64,000 nt of DNA, taken from NCBI GenBank assembly GCA_038380435.1, contig JAWZYU010000017.1:22567283-22631282 (forward strand), read 5' to 3'. Position 1 is the stretch's first letter. Every line of letters begins with the position of its first letter. Below the pieces are notes generated by a model, which ran no database searches, was not told where the DNA came from, and saw only the letters and a list, made by a program, of their open reading frames with translations. The position numbers and the translations under genes were made by a program. Positions 36,001 through 45,989 of the stretch are shown piece by piece. The DNA is from Ryuthela nishihirai (lineage: Eukaryota > Arthropoda > Arachnida > Araneae > Heptathelidae).

Positions 36001-36835
36001 TGGTCAGGCAGGTTGTGATTCAGTTAATCTGAATGGTTGCAACCTTGAACAGGTGTCACAGTTTAATTATCTTGGGAGCTATGTAACAGATACTGGTGAT
36101 GTGTGGCATGAGATTAACAGACGAATAGGGATTGCTATCGGGACTTTTAAACTTCAGATTGTGTTATGTAATCCATCAACCATCCATTTACCCAATCCAT
36201 CAACCCAATCCATTTTATAACTTCAGATTGTGTTATGTAATCCATCAACATCATCTATGGAGAGTGTGGATCTCATCCACACTTGTCCATACTACATACT
36301 AGTCCACAGTATATAGGATGTATAGGGTATACACTTAAAGACTAAAATTAGACTGTATAATAGTTTGGTTCTTTCTAGGGTTAGTTATGGCAATGAAACT
36401 TGGACACTTTGTAAACAAGATAACAGGAAACTAGATGCTTTTGATTCTAGATGCTTACGCAGTATCTTGGGCATTAGGTGGTTCAACTTTGTAAGTAATG
36501 ATGAGGTTAGGCAAAGGAGTCGGCAACCTCCTTTAAGCAGCATATTGTGTAGAGAGAGATTCCGTTGGTTTCGCTATGTTGCCCGTATGGATAATGATAG
36601 ATTGGCGAATAGGGTTATGAACAATGTGCTGAAAGGCTTCAGAAAGAGGAGGAGACCAAGGATGCGGTGGGCAGACAATGTCAAACAGGACCTTATTAGA
36701 ATTGATGTGCAGTGGCCAGATGCAGCAGATGTAGCTCAGGACAGACTTGCTTGGCGAACTAAATTGCACGGTCTGGTTGAACCTCCATAGCCCATGGCTG
36801 TTTGAGGGTGATGATGATGGTGTGATAAGAATGCT
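33100..36835 (+). mobile_element. APE-type LINE, nearly full length (copy 2)
   Basis: The 5' UTR starts near 33100. The endonuclease begins with SIGSWNVRTLHRAF and LDILGLQETRW (33735-33853), is interrupted by about 95 bp of T-rich sequence, and continues DLNVICCYAPTEDVDEDEKD (34057-34116) and, after a frameshift, DFNAKVGTDSDLWG and 'NIIDYILINS'. The RT (34885-35838) has NYWGISLLSVPDKVL, CGFRSGRGCVDQI, FVDFKNAFDFVDHHNLW and GVRQGCILSPFLFSLVVDY; then a frameshift, with YADN in place of YADD at 35872-35883. The C-terminus (36365-36790) is ETWTLCKQDNRKLDAFDSRC...RFRWFRYVARMDNDRL. The 3' end after the TAG at 36788 has TGATGATGATGG repeats. It is dead. Clade uncertain (RTE/CR1 relatives). Confidence 0.9.
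36150..36345 (+). repeat. Non-LINE insert with internal 31-bp direct repeat
   Basis: Compared with copy 1 (1100-1160), the LINE is replaced here by about 190 bp containing a 31-bp unit starting AACTTCAGATTGTGTTATG at 36150-36180 and again at 36219-36249, separated by 'CATCCATTTACCCAATCC'-type tandem ATCCATCAACC motifs. Confidence 0.85.
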
Positions 36836-37279
36836 TATTGTAAAAAAACCCATTTTATAGCCACTTGACTGCCAGTAATTTAACTTGGTCCACTACACCT
36901 GTGACCTGCACACAGTTTCATAATAACAAGCTCTGGCTTATATTTTTAATTTGAAGAGATCGAATCACACATAAAACGCTGGGATAAATGATTAAAATAA
37001 TTATAAGAATACTGAAATAGGTGTAAAGCAGAAATGAGTAAAATTGGGGGGGGGGGGCTGAGATATGTACTTCATAATTCCAAAAATCTTCTGTTTATAA
37101 AAATAGCAATTTTTTGTTATTTTTCAGGTAATTTTCGAAATTTTAAGGAAAAATTTGTTGATAATAGTGCAAATCAAACTTGTGAACTTAAATCAGGAGG
37201 TTGCTCTGACATGGAATAAAATTAACATACAAATCAATAATACCATATAGTGCTTCTAAGAAATGGCAGTCAGAACATA

Positions 37280-37368
37280 ATTGGTTAAAGAGATTGTGAG
37301 ATCATATGGTATACCAAACAAGTTAGTTTTCTGGTATACCATATGATCTCACAATCTCTTTAACCAAT
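37280..37368. repeat. Perfect 37-bp-stem hairpin containing LINE RT sequence
   Basis: Arms 37280-37316 and 37332-37368 are exact reverse complements with a 15-nt loop. The outer arm (ATTGGTTAAAGAG) belongs to family 1. The inner arm and loop (ATCATATGGTATACCA, then AACAAGTTAGTT) match the LINE reverse transcriptase at 35630-35660. Confidence 0.95.
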
Positions 37369-37517
37369 TATTTATATTGTAGTTTAGTAAAATATGCATC
37401 AAATGAAAAAAGGAAACATTATTTTTGAAACTTGAATTATATATTTTTAAAAGATATATGTAAGAAAATTTTCAAATGGCAATTTCTATTTTAAAAAAAT
37501 AACAAAAAAATTTTGTT

Positions 37518-38826
37518 ATTTAACCCTTACAATGTTGGGATTCTGGAACCGAACTGACTGTGGTGGCCAGATTTATTTTAAAGTGTTTCCTGAAAATAAA
37601 ATAAATGGCTACAGTGCATTGTAGGGCCCTCAGCCACCATGTTGGAACTTTTCCCCAGGAAAACCAGAAAACCTATAATGTTGAGTTGCAATGTGGTATC
37701 CATTCGCTTGTGCCAATGTTTATGACTGATATATGCTATTTAAAATAGTTCTGTCTAATGAGATTATTTATTTTGGGGCTTTTCTTTAGTTGATTCTTTA
37801 GCAATGAGATTGATTAATTTTTTTTTTATTATTTGGGGGGGGGGAAGTGAAAATTGAGGGTTTATTTAGTAGCGATAAGAGTTTTTAAAGTGCAGAAACA
37901 TGATTTTCTTCTATGTAGTGTTGCATATTTCTTTTATATATATATTCGCTAAATGCGTCTCAAGGTAATGTGGGACAGACTACTTTTACCATTCGGACTT
38001 TTTTTTCCCTGTGGTGAAACAAACACAAGATGGCGACTGAGGCCCTAGGCGGCACTTCTGCCAAATGTACAACTTTAAAACCTCATCCTAAAGTAACTAA
38101 TGAACGGAAATATGTTGTGTTATATCCCAAAAGAAAGAGCATTTAATTGTGCTTAATAAAATGGCAAAAAAATGAAGAAAAAAACAGTAAGTTAAATTTT
38201 TTCCACTTTTATCTTTAGTAAAATTTTAAATATATATATATTTATTTCCCATTTTTTCTATATTTTATTATTTTAATGATGCTGAGGTCCTGCCATCCTC
38301 TCAGATCTTCTACTATGGCATATAAACTGACAGGCTCCTGTCAGACCTCTGTGGCAAGCAGCTGCTTGAGGGGGTAATTATTAATTATTTATTATTAATG
38401 TAAACAGTTCATAATATTTCGATTATTGCTGAAATCTTTCATTTATTGTTTTTTCTAAATTATTTAGTCATTTATGCATATAAGTCTTAAAAATCAGAAA
38501 TCTGCTGATATGTATAGTTCCTGGATGATGCAATTCCTGGTAGTAAAAAAAAATTAATATCCTTATATTAGCAGAAAAGAGCAGGAAATACAACCAATTA
38601 ATAATCTAAGCACTGTACGGCAGAATAGAGGTATGAACTGAATCTGCGCTACTTGATGCTGTTTATGGTGACTGAAGGTGACTCAACGTGCATGCGAAAA
38701 AAATTCGGATTTCTGTTTGAAAATTTTTTTTTTCACAACCTTGTACTATGGGAGTGAAACTTCACTCTCCATTCACTAGAATGGGAAAGATGAAAACAAT
38801 TCTCTGGGCTGCAATATGGTAAGGGT
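37518..38826 (+). mobile_element. piggyBac-like family 2, complete non-autonomous copy
   Basis: Runs from TTAACCCTTACAATGTTGGG to GCAATATGGTAAGGGTTAA (about 1.3 kb). The terminal inverted repeats agree over the first 11 bases (TTAACCCTTAC) and partly beyond. TTAA lies at both ends, and family-1 sequence continues on each side, so TTAA is the target duplication. No transposase frame. It includes the 56-bp double-hairpin module. Confidence 0.85.
38321..38376. repeat. 56-bp double-hairpin module, copy 2
   Basis: Identical over 56 bp to 28795-28850; the flanks differ. Confidence 0.97.
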
Positions 38827-38898
38827 TAAAAATAAAAAGACATCTTGAGCCTCTCGTATCAGATTCTGTCAATGTCTATATTTGTTGGAGACCATGGA

Positions 38899-41400
38899 AG
38901 GCCACTCAGTGCGAACTCTTGTACCTGGTGAGAGGACCGCCCTATTAAGGTTCTGCTGGCTTGGGTACCTTCACAGGATTCTGAACACTCACTCGCATGT
39001 TTGTCATGCGTGGAGACCCATGTCCTGGGAAAGGAGGATCCTGGTAGTTGTTCTGGGGTCCCTGTCTTCTTTCTCAGCTCATGACTTGCAGGGCCCCCTG
39101 GCCACCTTGCCATTGGGGAGCCTGTTCATCGTGGGGCTGAGCAGCGGATTCCAGTGGCCGGACCTACTAGGGTCAACCATGCAGAGCAATGAATAACCTT
39201 GCCCGTGTCCGGGTACAGGTTTGCAAGTTTCCTCACAACTTATTTTCCTTTTGTAGTTATCCTTTCTTTGTGTGGCCAGTTTGTCTGTTCACAATTTTAT
39301 TTTTCACTTAGTTCCTTTTGTGAAGAAAGTTTTTTTTGCACATTTCTCTTTTCATTTCCCTTTTATTTATATGTGAGGACTTGGCTCACTATCTGTGTTG
39401 GTATAGTGCCCGCTTAGCCCTGGCACCTGACTGGGCATCCCTTTGTTGAGCTCCGTGGAGGGTGGGGACAGCAGGCACTGAACTGCGCAAAACCAAATAT
39501 GAGAGTTGAAGATGAAATTGATTCAATCAATGCTGCTAAGAGGGCTCGACATGAATCCCCATCTTTGTTGTCTTTGTCATCTATGCCATCATCTTTGTCT
39601 GTGTTCCTGAGATCTGTGATCATCCACTCCACGGGTGATCAGGTACTTGGGGACATGTCCCCATTTTTTATCAACAAAGGTTTGAAAGGTCTTGTGGAAG
39701 AGTTGAAATCCATTAAGCGCTTACAATCTGGTGACTTGCAGGTTTAGACTGCTTGTTCCAAACACTCAGAACTGCTCTTGAAAGTCGGAGAGATTGGTGG
39801 GGTGGCTGTCAAAGTCACTCCCCACAAAATTTTGAAATCCTCTCAGAGCTCATGCCTCAGGGTGTAACAGCGGTCCATTGGGTTTTGACATGCTGTGATG
39901 GGAAATTGGTACCCACCCAGGTACTGATTGTGACATTTAACACATCACGCCTGCCTTCTCCATCAAGACAGGTTATTTGCATTGTGAGGTACAGCTGTAT
40001 ATACCGAACCCTCTACGCTGCTTTCAGTGCCAGATATACAGTCATGTCTGCACAGCTTGCTGGGGCAAGCCCATCTGTACTCTCTGTGGCAGCAAGGTTC
40101 ATTTCGATCCTGACTGCCCAGCAGAAAAGGCAAGTTGTGTCAACTGTAGTGGCGAACATCTGGCATATTCCAGCGACTGTCTGAAATTGAAGGAGGAAAA
40201 GGAGGTGCAACACCTAAAGATCATAAATAACATCTCTTACACTGAGGCAAGGAAGGCTCACTGCATCGCCTGCCCCACCTGGCAAGGTTTCCTATGCCAG
40301 TGCAGTCATTGGAAAGCCCATCGTTCTAATGACTTTTGTGGCTGTTTAGACTGACATCAGTATACCACATATTGAGTGTTTCTCACCTGCAAATAAATAC
40401 CTCCTCATGCAGGTGAAACTGAGGTTCGTGTCAACTTCGACAGCAACCCCGGTTTCCATTCCTGTAACTCAGCCTTCCTCCTCCGCTGGAAGGCCTCCTC
40501 CTTCCCATCCTCAAACAGTGAGACCTTCCAAACCGAAGGGGTCTCCATCGGGGCCAAAAAAGAAAACTATCACTCCTCCACAAAGAACGGTCAATGATCC
40601 GTGTTCCCCTGATGATTCCAAGGACATGGATACAGATCGCCACCTATTCACTAAATCATTCTCTGCGGCGGTTAAGTTGAATAGGAATTCGTTGTCCACC
40701 TACTCTTCTAAGTCCTGAGATGGCCACACTCCTACAATGGAGTTGTCGTGGATTCCAGAGGAATCTTGACAACGTCAAGGCCCTCTTTCAGGCACACCAG
40801 ACTATCTGTGTGTGCCTGCAGGAAACATACTTCAGTCAGTCACAGATCCCACAATCCGGCACCTTTCACTAGTTTACGAGAACTTAGATAGAGATGGTCC
40901 AGCTCATGGGGGTGTCGCCATCCTCATGAGAACCATTCTCCATTCCAGGTCATACCCCTCACCACCAACTTGGAGGTGGTAAACATCCATCTCTTTGTGG
41001 GGTTCTCACTGACTGTCTACTCAGTTGATCTTCCAGGAAGACCTTGATGACCTCATCTCACAGCTGCCATCCCTCTTCGTGAGTTACTTCAATGGACACA
41101 GTCCACTTTGGGGCAGTGCTGACACCAATGGGAGGGGCAGGGACCTGGAACAGTGGCTCCTGGATCCTTCTCTCTCCCTGTTGAACACCAGTGTCAGTAC
41201 TTACTTTCACTCCCCAACCCGCACATTCACTGCCATTGACCTCACCATCTGCTCCTCCTCAATCCTTCCACTCTTTACATGGGAGGTTGAGGATAACCGT
41301 TACGGAAGCGATCACCTCCCCCATGATGTGCACCATCTCCCATGGGGAGGGGGGTGGGACTTACAGCCCTTCACAAGTCTTGTGGTGGAGGCTTGATCAA
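38899..41400 (+). mobile_element. I/Jockey-type LINE (copy B), 5' half: gag-like ORF1 and endonuclease
   Basis: A 5' UTR is followed by a broken ORF1 starting near 39499 (MRVEDEIDSINAAKRARHES). About 39910-40240 carries PTQVLIVTFNTSRLPS and three Cys knuckles: CFQCQIYSHVCTAC, CTLCGSKVHFDPDC (C-x2-C-x4-H-x4-C) and CVNCSGEHLAYSSDC, as in I/Jockey gag-like proteins. ORF2 starts near 40725 with LQWSCRGFQRNLDNVKALF and CVCLQETYF, and an endonuclease end SDHLP is near 41310. The RT, RNase H and 3' end are absent. Stops and frameshifts abound. Confidence 0.85.
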
Positions 41401-42084
41401 GCTGACTGAGGTGGCTGGTCGAAATCTGGCTAGAAGAGGATTGCAGGGTATGGAGAACAAGCATTGGCAGGGGAGTCCAGGAGTAATGAATGGTGTGGGG
41501 AGTAGATCAAAGTGTCAACAGAGTGCTGAGAAACTTGTAGAATGAAGTGAAAGTCAGTCAGTATAAATAATTTGGAATATAAAAAAAAGTATGAAATATA
41601 TAATGTGGGAAAAGTGAAACTAAATATACTAATTGAAGTCAATAGCAGATCACGGCTAGCTTATACATAGCAATGCAGGAGAATTAAGATAACCTGATAC
41701 CCCTGTATATTGCCCTAATGCTAATATTTATGTTAAATGCTTTTTTTGTCAAACATCATTTAGATTATTGAGCATAAATTGTGTGCTATTAAAAATTAAA
41801 AGTTTTGAAAAGGGGAAAGTTCCCTTTTTTGTCTAAAGCTCTCAAATTATCAATGCCTGAATTCAAAACCATGATAATTATAGCATATTATAACAGCCCA
41901 ATAATTCAACAGTAGAATAGCTAGGACAGATTTTATGATATCAAGTTTTGTTAGATGTCCTCATTTCACCATTACCAAAATTATTAATATTCAAAGTGGA
42001 CATTTCAGTGCATTTTTTTGTTGTTGTTGTTTCAGCTGCAATATTTTCCTCTATCTTGTTTTAAAGTGCAATTTATTTTTTCAG

Positions 42085-42273
42085 GACATTGATGTAGTTT
42101 CTGTTCCTGATCATTCTATGCTGAAAAAGCAGGAACTACTTCCAGGCACTGCATACAAGTTTAGGGTTGCTGCAATTAATGCTTGTGGTCGAGGACCATG
42201 GAGTGAAGTGTCTGCTTTTAAGACTTGTTTGCCAGGCTATCCAGGTGCCCCTTCTGCTATCAAAATTAGCAAA
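42085..42273 (+). CDS. Hcf: HCF-1-like exon 5: first Fn3 domain core
   Basis: A 189-nt, phase 0-0 exon after TTTATTTTTTCAG and before AAA|GTAAGT. It encodes 63 residues with the highly conserved HCF-1 segment [20 protein letters not shown] followed by [20 protein letters not shown]. These are the E, F and G strand signatures of a fibronectin type III fold ([19 protein letters not shown]). This is one of the two strongest orthology anchors in the window. Confidence 0.95.
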
Positions 42274-42369
42274 GTAAGTGTGAACTTAAGAATAATATAA
42301 AAATATTTTTCTTAATAATTTTAGTTTCCATTATTTTAAGATTCCAGGCTTGTCATAAAATCTCCTAAA

Positions 42370-44165
42370 TGGTGAGTATTATCTCCTATATGGTGACCTA
42401 TGGAGGTTCTGCTGATTCAGCTACCTTCACAGGATCCTAAATGCTTAATTTAGTGTTTCTGTATGCTGCAATACATATCTATGGAAAAGAGAATTCTGGT
42501 ATTTGCTTAGGTCTCTCCCCAGCTCATGACTAGTAGTATCTCTTTTGACTTGTTCATTGTGCGACAGGAGTACTGAAGAGGACCACTGCAGTACTCTTGG
42601 TCAGTAAGAAGTCCTGGGGTGCCTCCCTCCCAGGATCAATTGACTGGTAGGGCTAGTGCTGCTAATGTCAGCCATACAATGAAGTGAGGTCCTTGTCTGG
42701 GTACAGGTTCACAAGCTTCCTTGCCATCTTCATGGTATAGGACTCTCCCTTCCTGCCTATTTGGGCATAGTGCCCATGCAGCTCTGGCATCCGATCAGAC
42801 ATCCCCTTATACTAATGGATTAATCATTACCATGGCCACTGTAAATCCTCTAAAATTTAATAGCAGTTCTCCAAAACAGTAGTTCAGACATGAGGGCCCA
42901 CTTCCTCTTCAGTATCTTCTTCATTATGTGCATCTTCATCCTATTTCTTGTCCCATCCCACAGTTCTGGTCATCCACTTAATGGGTGACCAGTTGCTAGG
43001 CAACATGTCTCTGTTCTTATCCAGAAGAGTTTGGAAGGTCTCATGAATCTCTGAAATCCCATAAATGACTTAGATGTAGCAATTTATTGATTGAGACTGC
43101 AAGTCCAAAACATTTGGAATTACTCATGATTTGTGGCCATTGGTGGGGAGTGCTCATCTTGGTATCTTCTCGTGGTGAATTCTTCTTGTGGTGTGGTTTC
43201 TGATTAGGCCCTCCTTGATGTCTCTGAGGAGGAGCTCAACTCAGAGTTAACCCCATGGGGAGTAATTGCAGTCAGACAGATTTTGGCAGTCAAGATAGTA
43301 AATTGGTACCCATTCAGGTATTAATTTTGACTTTCAACAGCTGCACCTTCCTCTTCATTCTTCCCATGCATCTGTTGGTGGGCCAGACAATGTCTAATGC
43401 ACCATGCTACAACATCTCTTACCATCGAATAAAAATAAACTGTTCCAAATTTTTAATCATAATTTTCTCAAGGAATAGTTTCTGGTTTCCTGACAGAAAA
43501 CTATTGTTTTGGCCTTTCCTAAGCCTGTCGAGGATTTCAAGATTCCTCTGAATTATTGTCCCAATAGCATAGGCAAACTGTGTGTGCAAGATGTGGTAAA
43601 AAATTTTATCACTGGTATCTTTCCAACACCAGTGTGGCTTTGACAGGTATCACTCTACCATAAATATGCTGAGAAGCATTGAAACTCTTATCAGGATTTC
43701 GTTTTTATGAAGAGAGCACCTGGTGTCAGTTTTCTTTGCTATCAAAAAACAAACAACATATTTTCAGAGATTCAGTATTCTTTGTGACCTTCAACTTGAG
43801 AGGTTGCATGCTGATATTTGTCTCCAGCTACTTATTCCTTATCTTCACTTTTTGTGTCTGTGTCTGGAGTAGTTTTACACCCTTTGTGGTCTTAACTTTA
43901 TCAAACAGCAACTTCTCCTGACTGTAGGCAATGTCTCCCCTGTTGATGATTTTATCATTTTTTGCCTTCCAGTATCAGGGTCATTGAATGACAACTGCAA
44001 ACTGCCCTGAACAATCTCTGTTTGTGTAATAGCAAATGAGTTTAAGTTCTTCCCTTAGAAGACTGCTTTTGCCACAAGCATAATCTTCATTTAGATCATG
44101 AGCTGCAGCTTGGCGATTCCATTGTTATCACAGAGCCCAACCTTTTTACCACATATGCATTATTC
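42370..44165 (+). mobile_element. I/Jockey-type LINE (copy C), internally deleted
   Basis: The 5' part (42370-43330) parallels copy B from 'GGTTCTGCTGATTCAGCTAC' to 'TTGGTACCCATTCAGGT'. It then jumps to RT sequence shared with copy A ('GGGCCAGACAATGTCTAATG', 'CTGTGTGTGCAAGATGTGG', 'GGGTCATTGAATGACAACTG'). It stops near 'CATATGCATTATTCCTGC'. All frames are broken. Confidence 0.85.
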
Positions 44166-44682
44166 CTGCTTGAATTTATGATATCATGAATTCTGGAAAG
44201 TTCAGTTTGGTTTCTTTCAATTAGCACTAATTTGATTTTAAAAAAAGGTATTTTGTTTTTTAACTCGTATCTTAGAACAATGCCAAAAACAAGGTTGATT
44301 GTTGAGTTTCTACTTAAAATATTTAGCAGAAATCTAGCAAGATAACTGTACTCACCTGTAGCTCAATTAATTTCTATCACAATTGTTAAAGTCACATAGA
44401 TGTCATTTATTCACAAATTACAGATGAAATTATCCAGAATAATTTTCCTTTAACTGCTTGTCAACTAACCTATTAAACATCCTTCACGAGAGCTCACCAA
44501 CAAACTGTACCACGTGCTGTGTAGTTACAATTTCTAATATATATCCATTACTCTTGGTGAGAAATTAAGCTATAGCTACCATATTAATAACCTTCAGTAT
44601 TGTAATATTAAAATTGATGCATTTATCAAAATTTCAATTGCATCACAAATCAGGCATGTTTTACACTTTTTGTATATGTATT

Positions 44683-45186
44683 AACCTTTACAATGCTGTG
44701 CCTGAAAAACTTGCATTTGGTAGCCAGGATTTTTTTCATCTGTGTTCAGTAAAAAAAATAACTTTAGAACTTTTTTGCCAAATAACTAATAAAAGGAAAT
44801 AGGGCATTTTGTATGCCAAATTAAGAAGCATTTAGTTCTGTATTTAACAAAAATAAAGTATTTGACTGAAATGAGTTGTAGGTTAATTTTAATAAGACTG
44901 TTTCAGAGTGATATAGTAAATTAATCTGATAAGGCAAATAAAAATTTCTAAAAAAAAAAACAGAAAAACTGATAGACTTAAATAATTATAATACATATGA
45001 GGTAGAAAGAAAATTCTCACTGGCTAATGGGAAAATAAATTTCTATAATTTTGGAAGTACTGTTTTATTCTGATTTTATTCTTTTAGTATTTAATCAGAA
45101 TTTTATTTGTATTTGTTTTATTCTGAGTAATATACTTTTAGAAAGGTTCTGACTTAGTTAGCTGTGCTCAGTCAAAGAAAAAGAGA
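44683..45186 (+). mobile_element. piggyBac-like family 1, left fragment
   Basis: Starts TTAACCTTTACAATGCTGTG, then 'TGTTCAGTAAAAAAAATAAC' and 'TTTTGCCAAATAACTAATAA' as in other copies. After about 500 bp it meets a SINE. Confidence 0.7.
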
Positions 45187-45563
45187 GGGGGCAGGGATGG
45201 ATCAGTCAGTAGCTCGCCAGGCTCATAATCTGCAATTCCCAGGTTTGAGTCCTGCCTGGGCCAGTGTCAAGATTTATCTCTGCAAAACTCCCTGCCCTGA
45301 TCTCGATCAGTAGGAGACACCGATGGGCTAGTAAAGGCAGCCATCTCTCAGAAGGGACATTAAGCCATGGCTCTGAGTGCAGGAGAGCCATACCCTGTAA
45401 ACATTAAAGAACATGCTGGATAGCCTTGATGGAAACTACCATATGTTTCAAATGCTGTCCAGTGGATCACCCCACCCCAATGTTCTCTGAACCCTCAGGA
45501 TCCTTGTGGCCTGGCCATTTAGCCCACTGTGGGCAAAACAATGCTACCCAGAGGTAAAACAAC
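45187..45563 (+). mobile_element. tRNA-derived SINE, copy 7
   Basis: Full-length, diverged. Head GGGGCAGGGATGGATCAGTC, arm CAGGCTCATAATCTGCAAT (CAT), B box GGTTTGAGTCC, body 'ACATTAAAGAACATGCTGG', tail CAGAGGTAAAACAAC. No clear target duplication. Confidence 0.92.
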
Positions 45564-45574
45564 TAAAAAAAAAA

Positions 45575-45960
45575 CTTTAGGTTTTTTTTGCCCAAATAAT
45601 CAATCAATAGAAATATGTTACGTTAAATGTAAATAAAGAGCATTTAATTTTGATTAATGAAATGGCTAAAATTCAAAATAAAGGAGGGGTGGGTAAGATA
45701 TTAGGTCAGTAAAATTTTATACATCTTTTTCTGTTGGAAGTTTTACCCTATATTTTCCATTTTAACCACTAAATTTTCTTTTAAACTCTTTTTCTACATT
45801 TCTAAAGTATTTCATTATTTTAATATATAAGTAATTCATAATATTTCTATTTTTACTTAAATCTTTTGTTTATTTTGTTTTTTATTTTATTTTCATAAAA
45901 GGGGAAAAAATTATTTTTATTTTACATTATTTTGTGATGAGGATTTTTGTTTAATTGCTC
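45575..45960 (+). mobile_element. piggyBac-like family 2-like fragment
   Basis: 'CAATCAATAGAAATATGTTA', 'AGAGCATTTAATTTTGATTA' and 'ATGAAATGGCTAAAATTC' follow family-2 order (compare 38100-38170). No termini. Confidence 0.5.
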
Positions 45961-45989
45961 TAGTAATTCAAGATGGAAAACAGGGAATA

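Larger units (their letters stand above)
32206..38898 (+). mobile_element. piggyBac-like family 1 copy with two nested insertions
   Basis: Three family-1 segments in correct order: 32206-33099 (start TTAACCATTCCAGAATCC), about 36840-37521 ('AACGCTGGGATAAATGATTA' to the hairpin and AAATTTTGTTATTTAA), and about 38827-38898 ('CTCGTATCAGATTCTGTCAA', matching the penultimate 60 bp of the copy ending at 51814). The first gap holds a LINE and the second a family-2 element. The terminal GGAAGGGTTAA is missing because the next LINE starts there. Confidence 0.82.
30722..42084 (+). other. Hcf: Intron 4 of the HCF-1-like gene
   Basis: The largest visible intron (11.4 kb). 30722-31480 shows nothing recognisable. 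A SINE fragment follows (31485-31700), 31700-32205 is blank, then the nested transposon block 32206-38898 and the 5' half of an I/Jockey LINE (38899-41400). 41400-42084 is AT-rich intron with nothing else seen. Confidence 0.8.

Noticed and set aside
36780..36800. Shared TAGCCCATGG between LINE 3' ends and the SINE tail, suggesting a LINE/SINE partnership
   Set aside because: Only about 10 bases agree and the sequences after it differ, so it may be coincidence.
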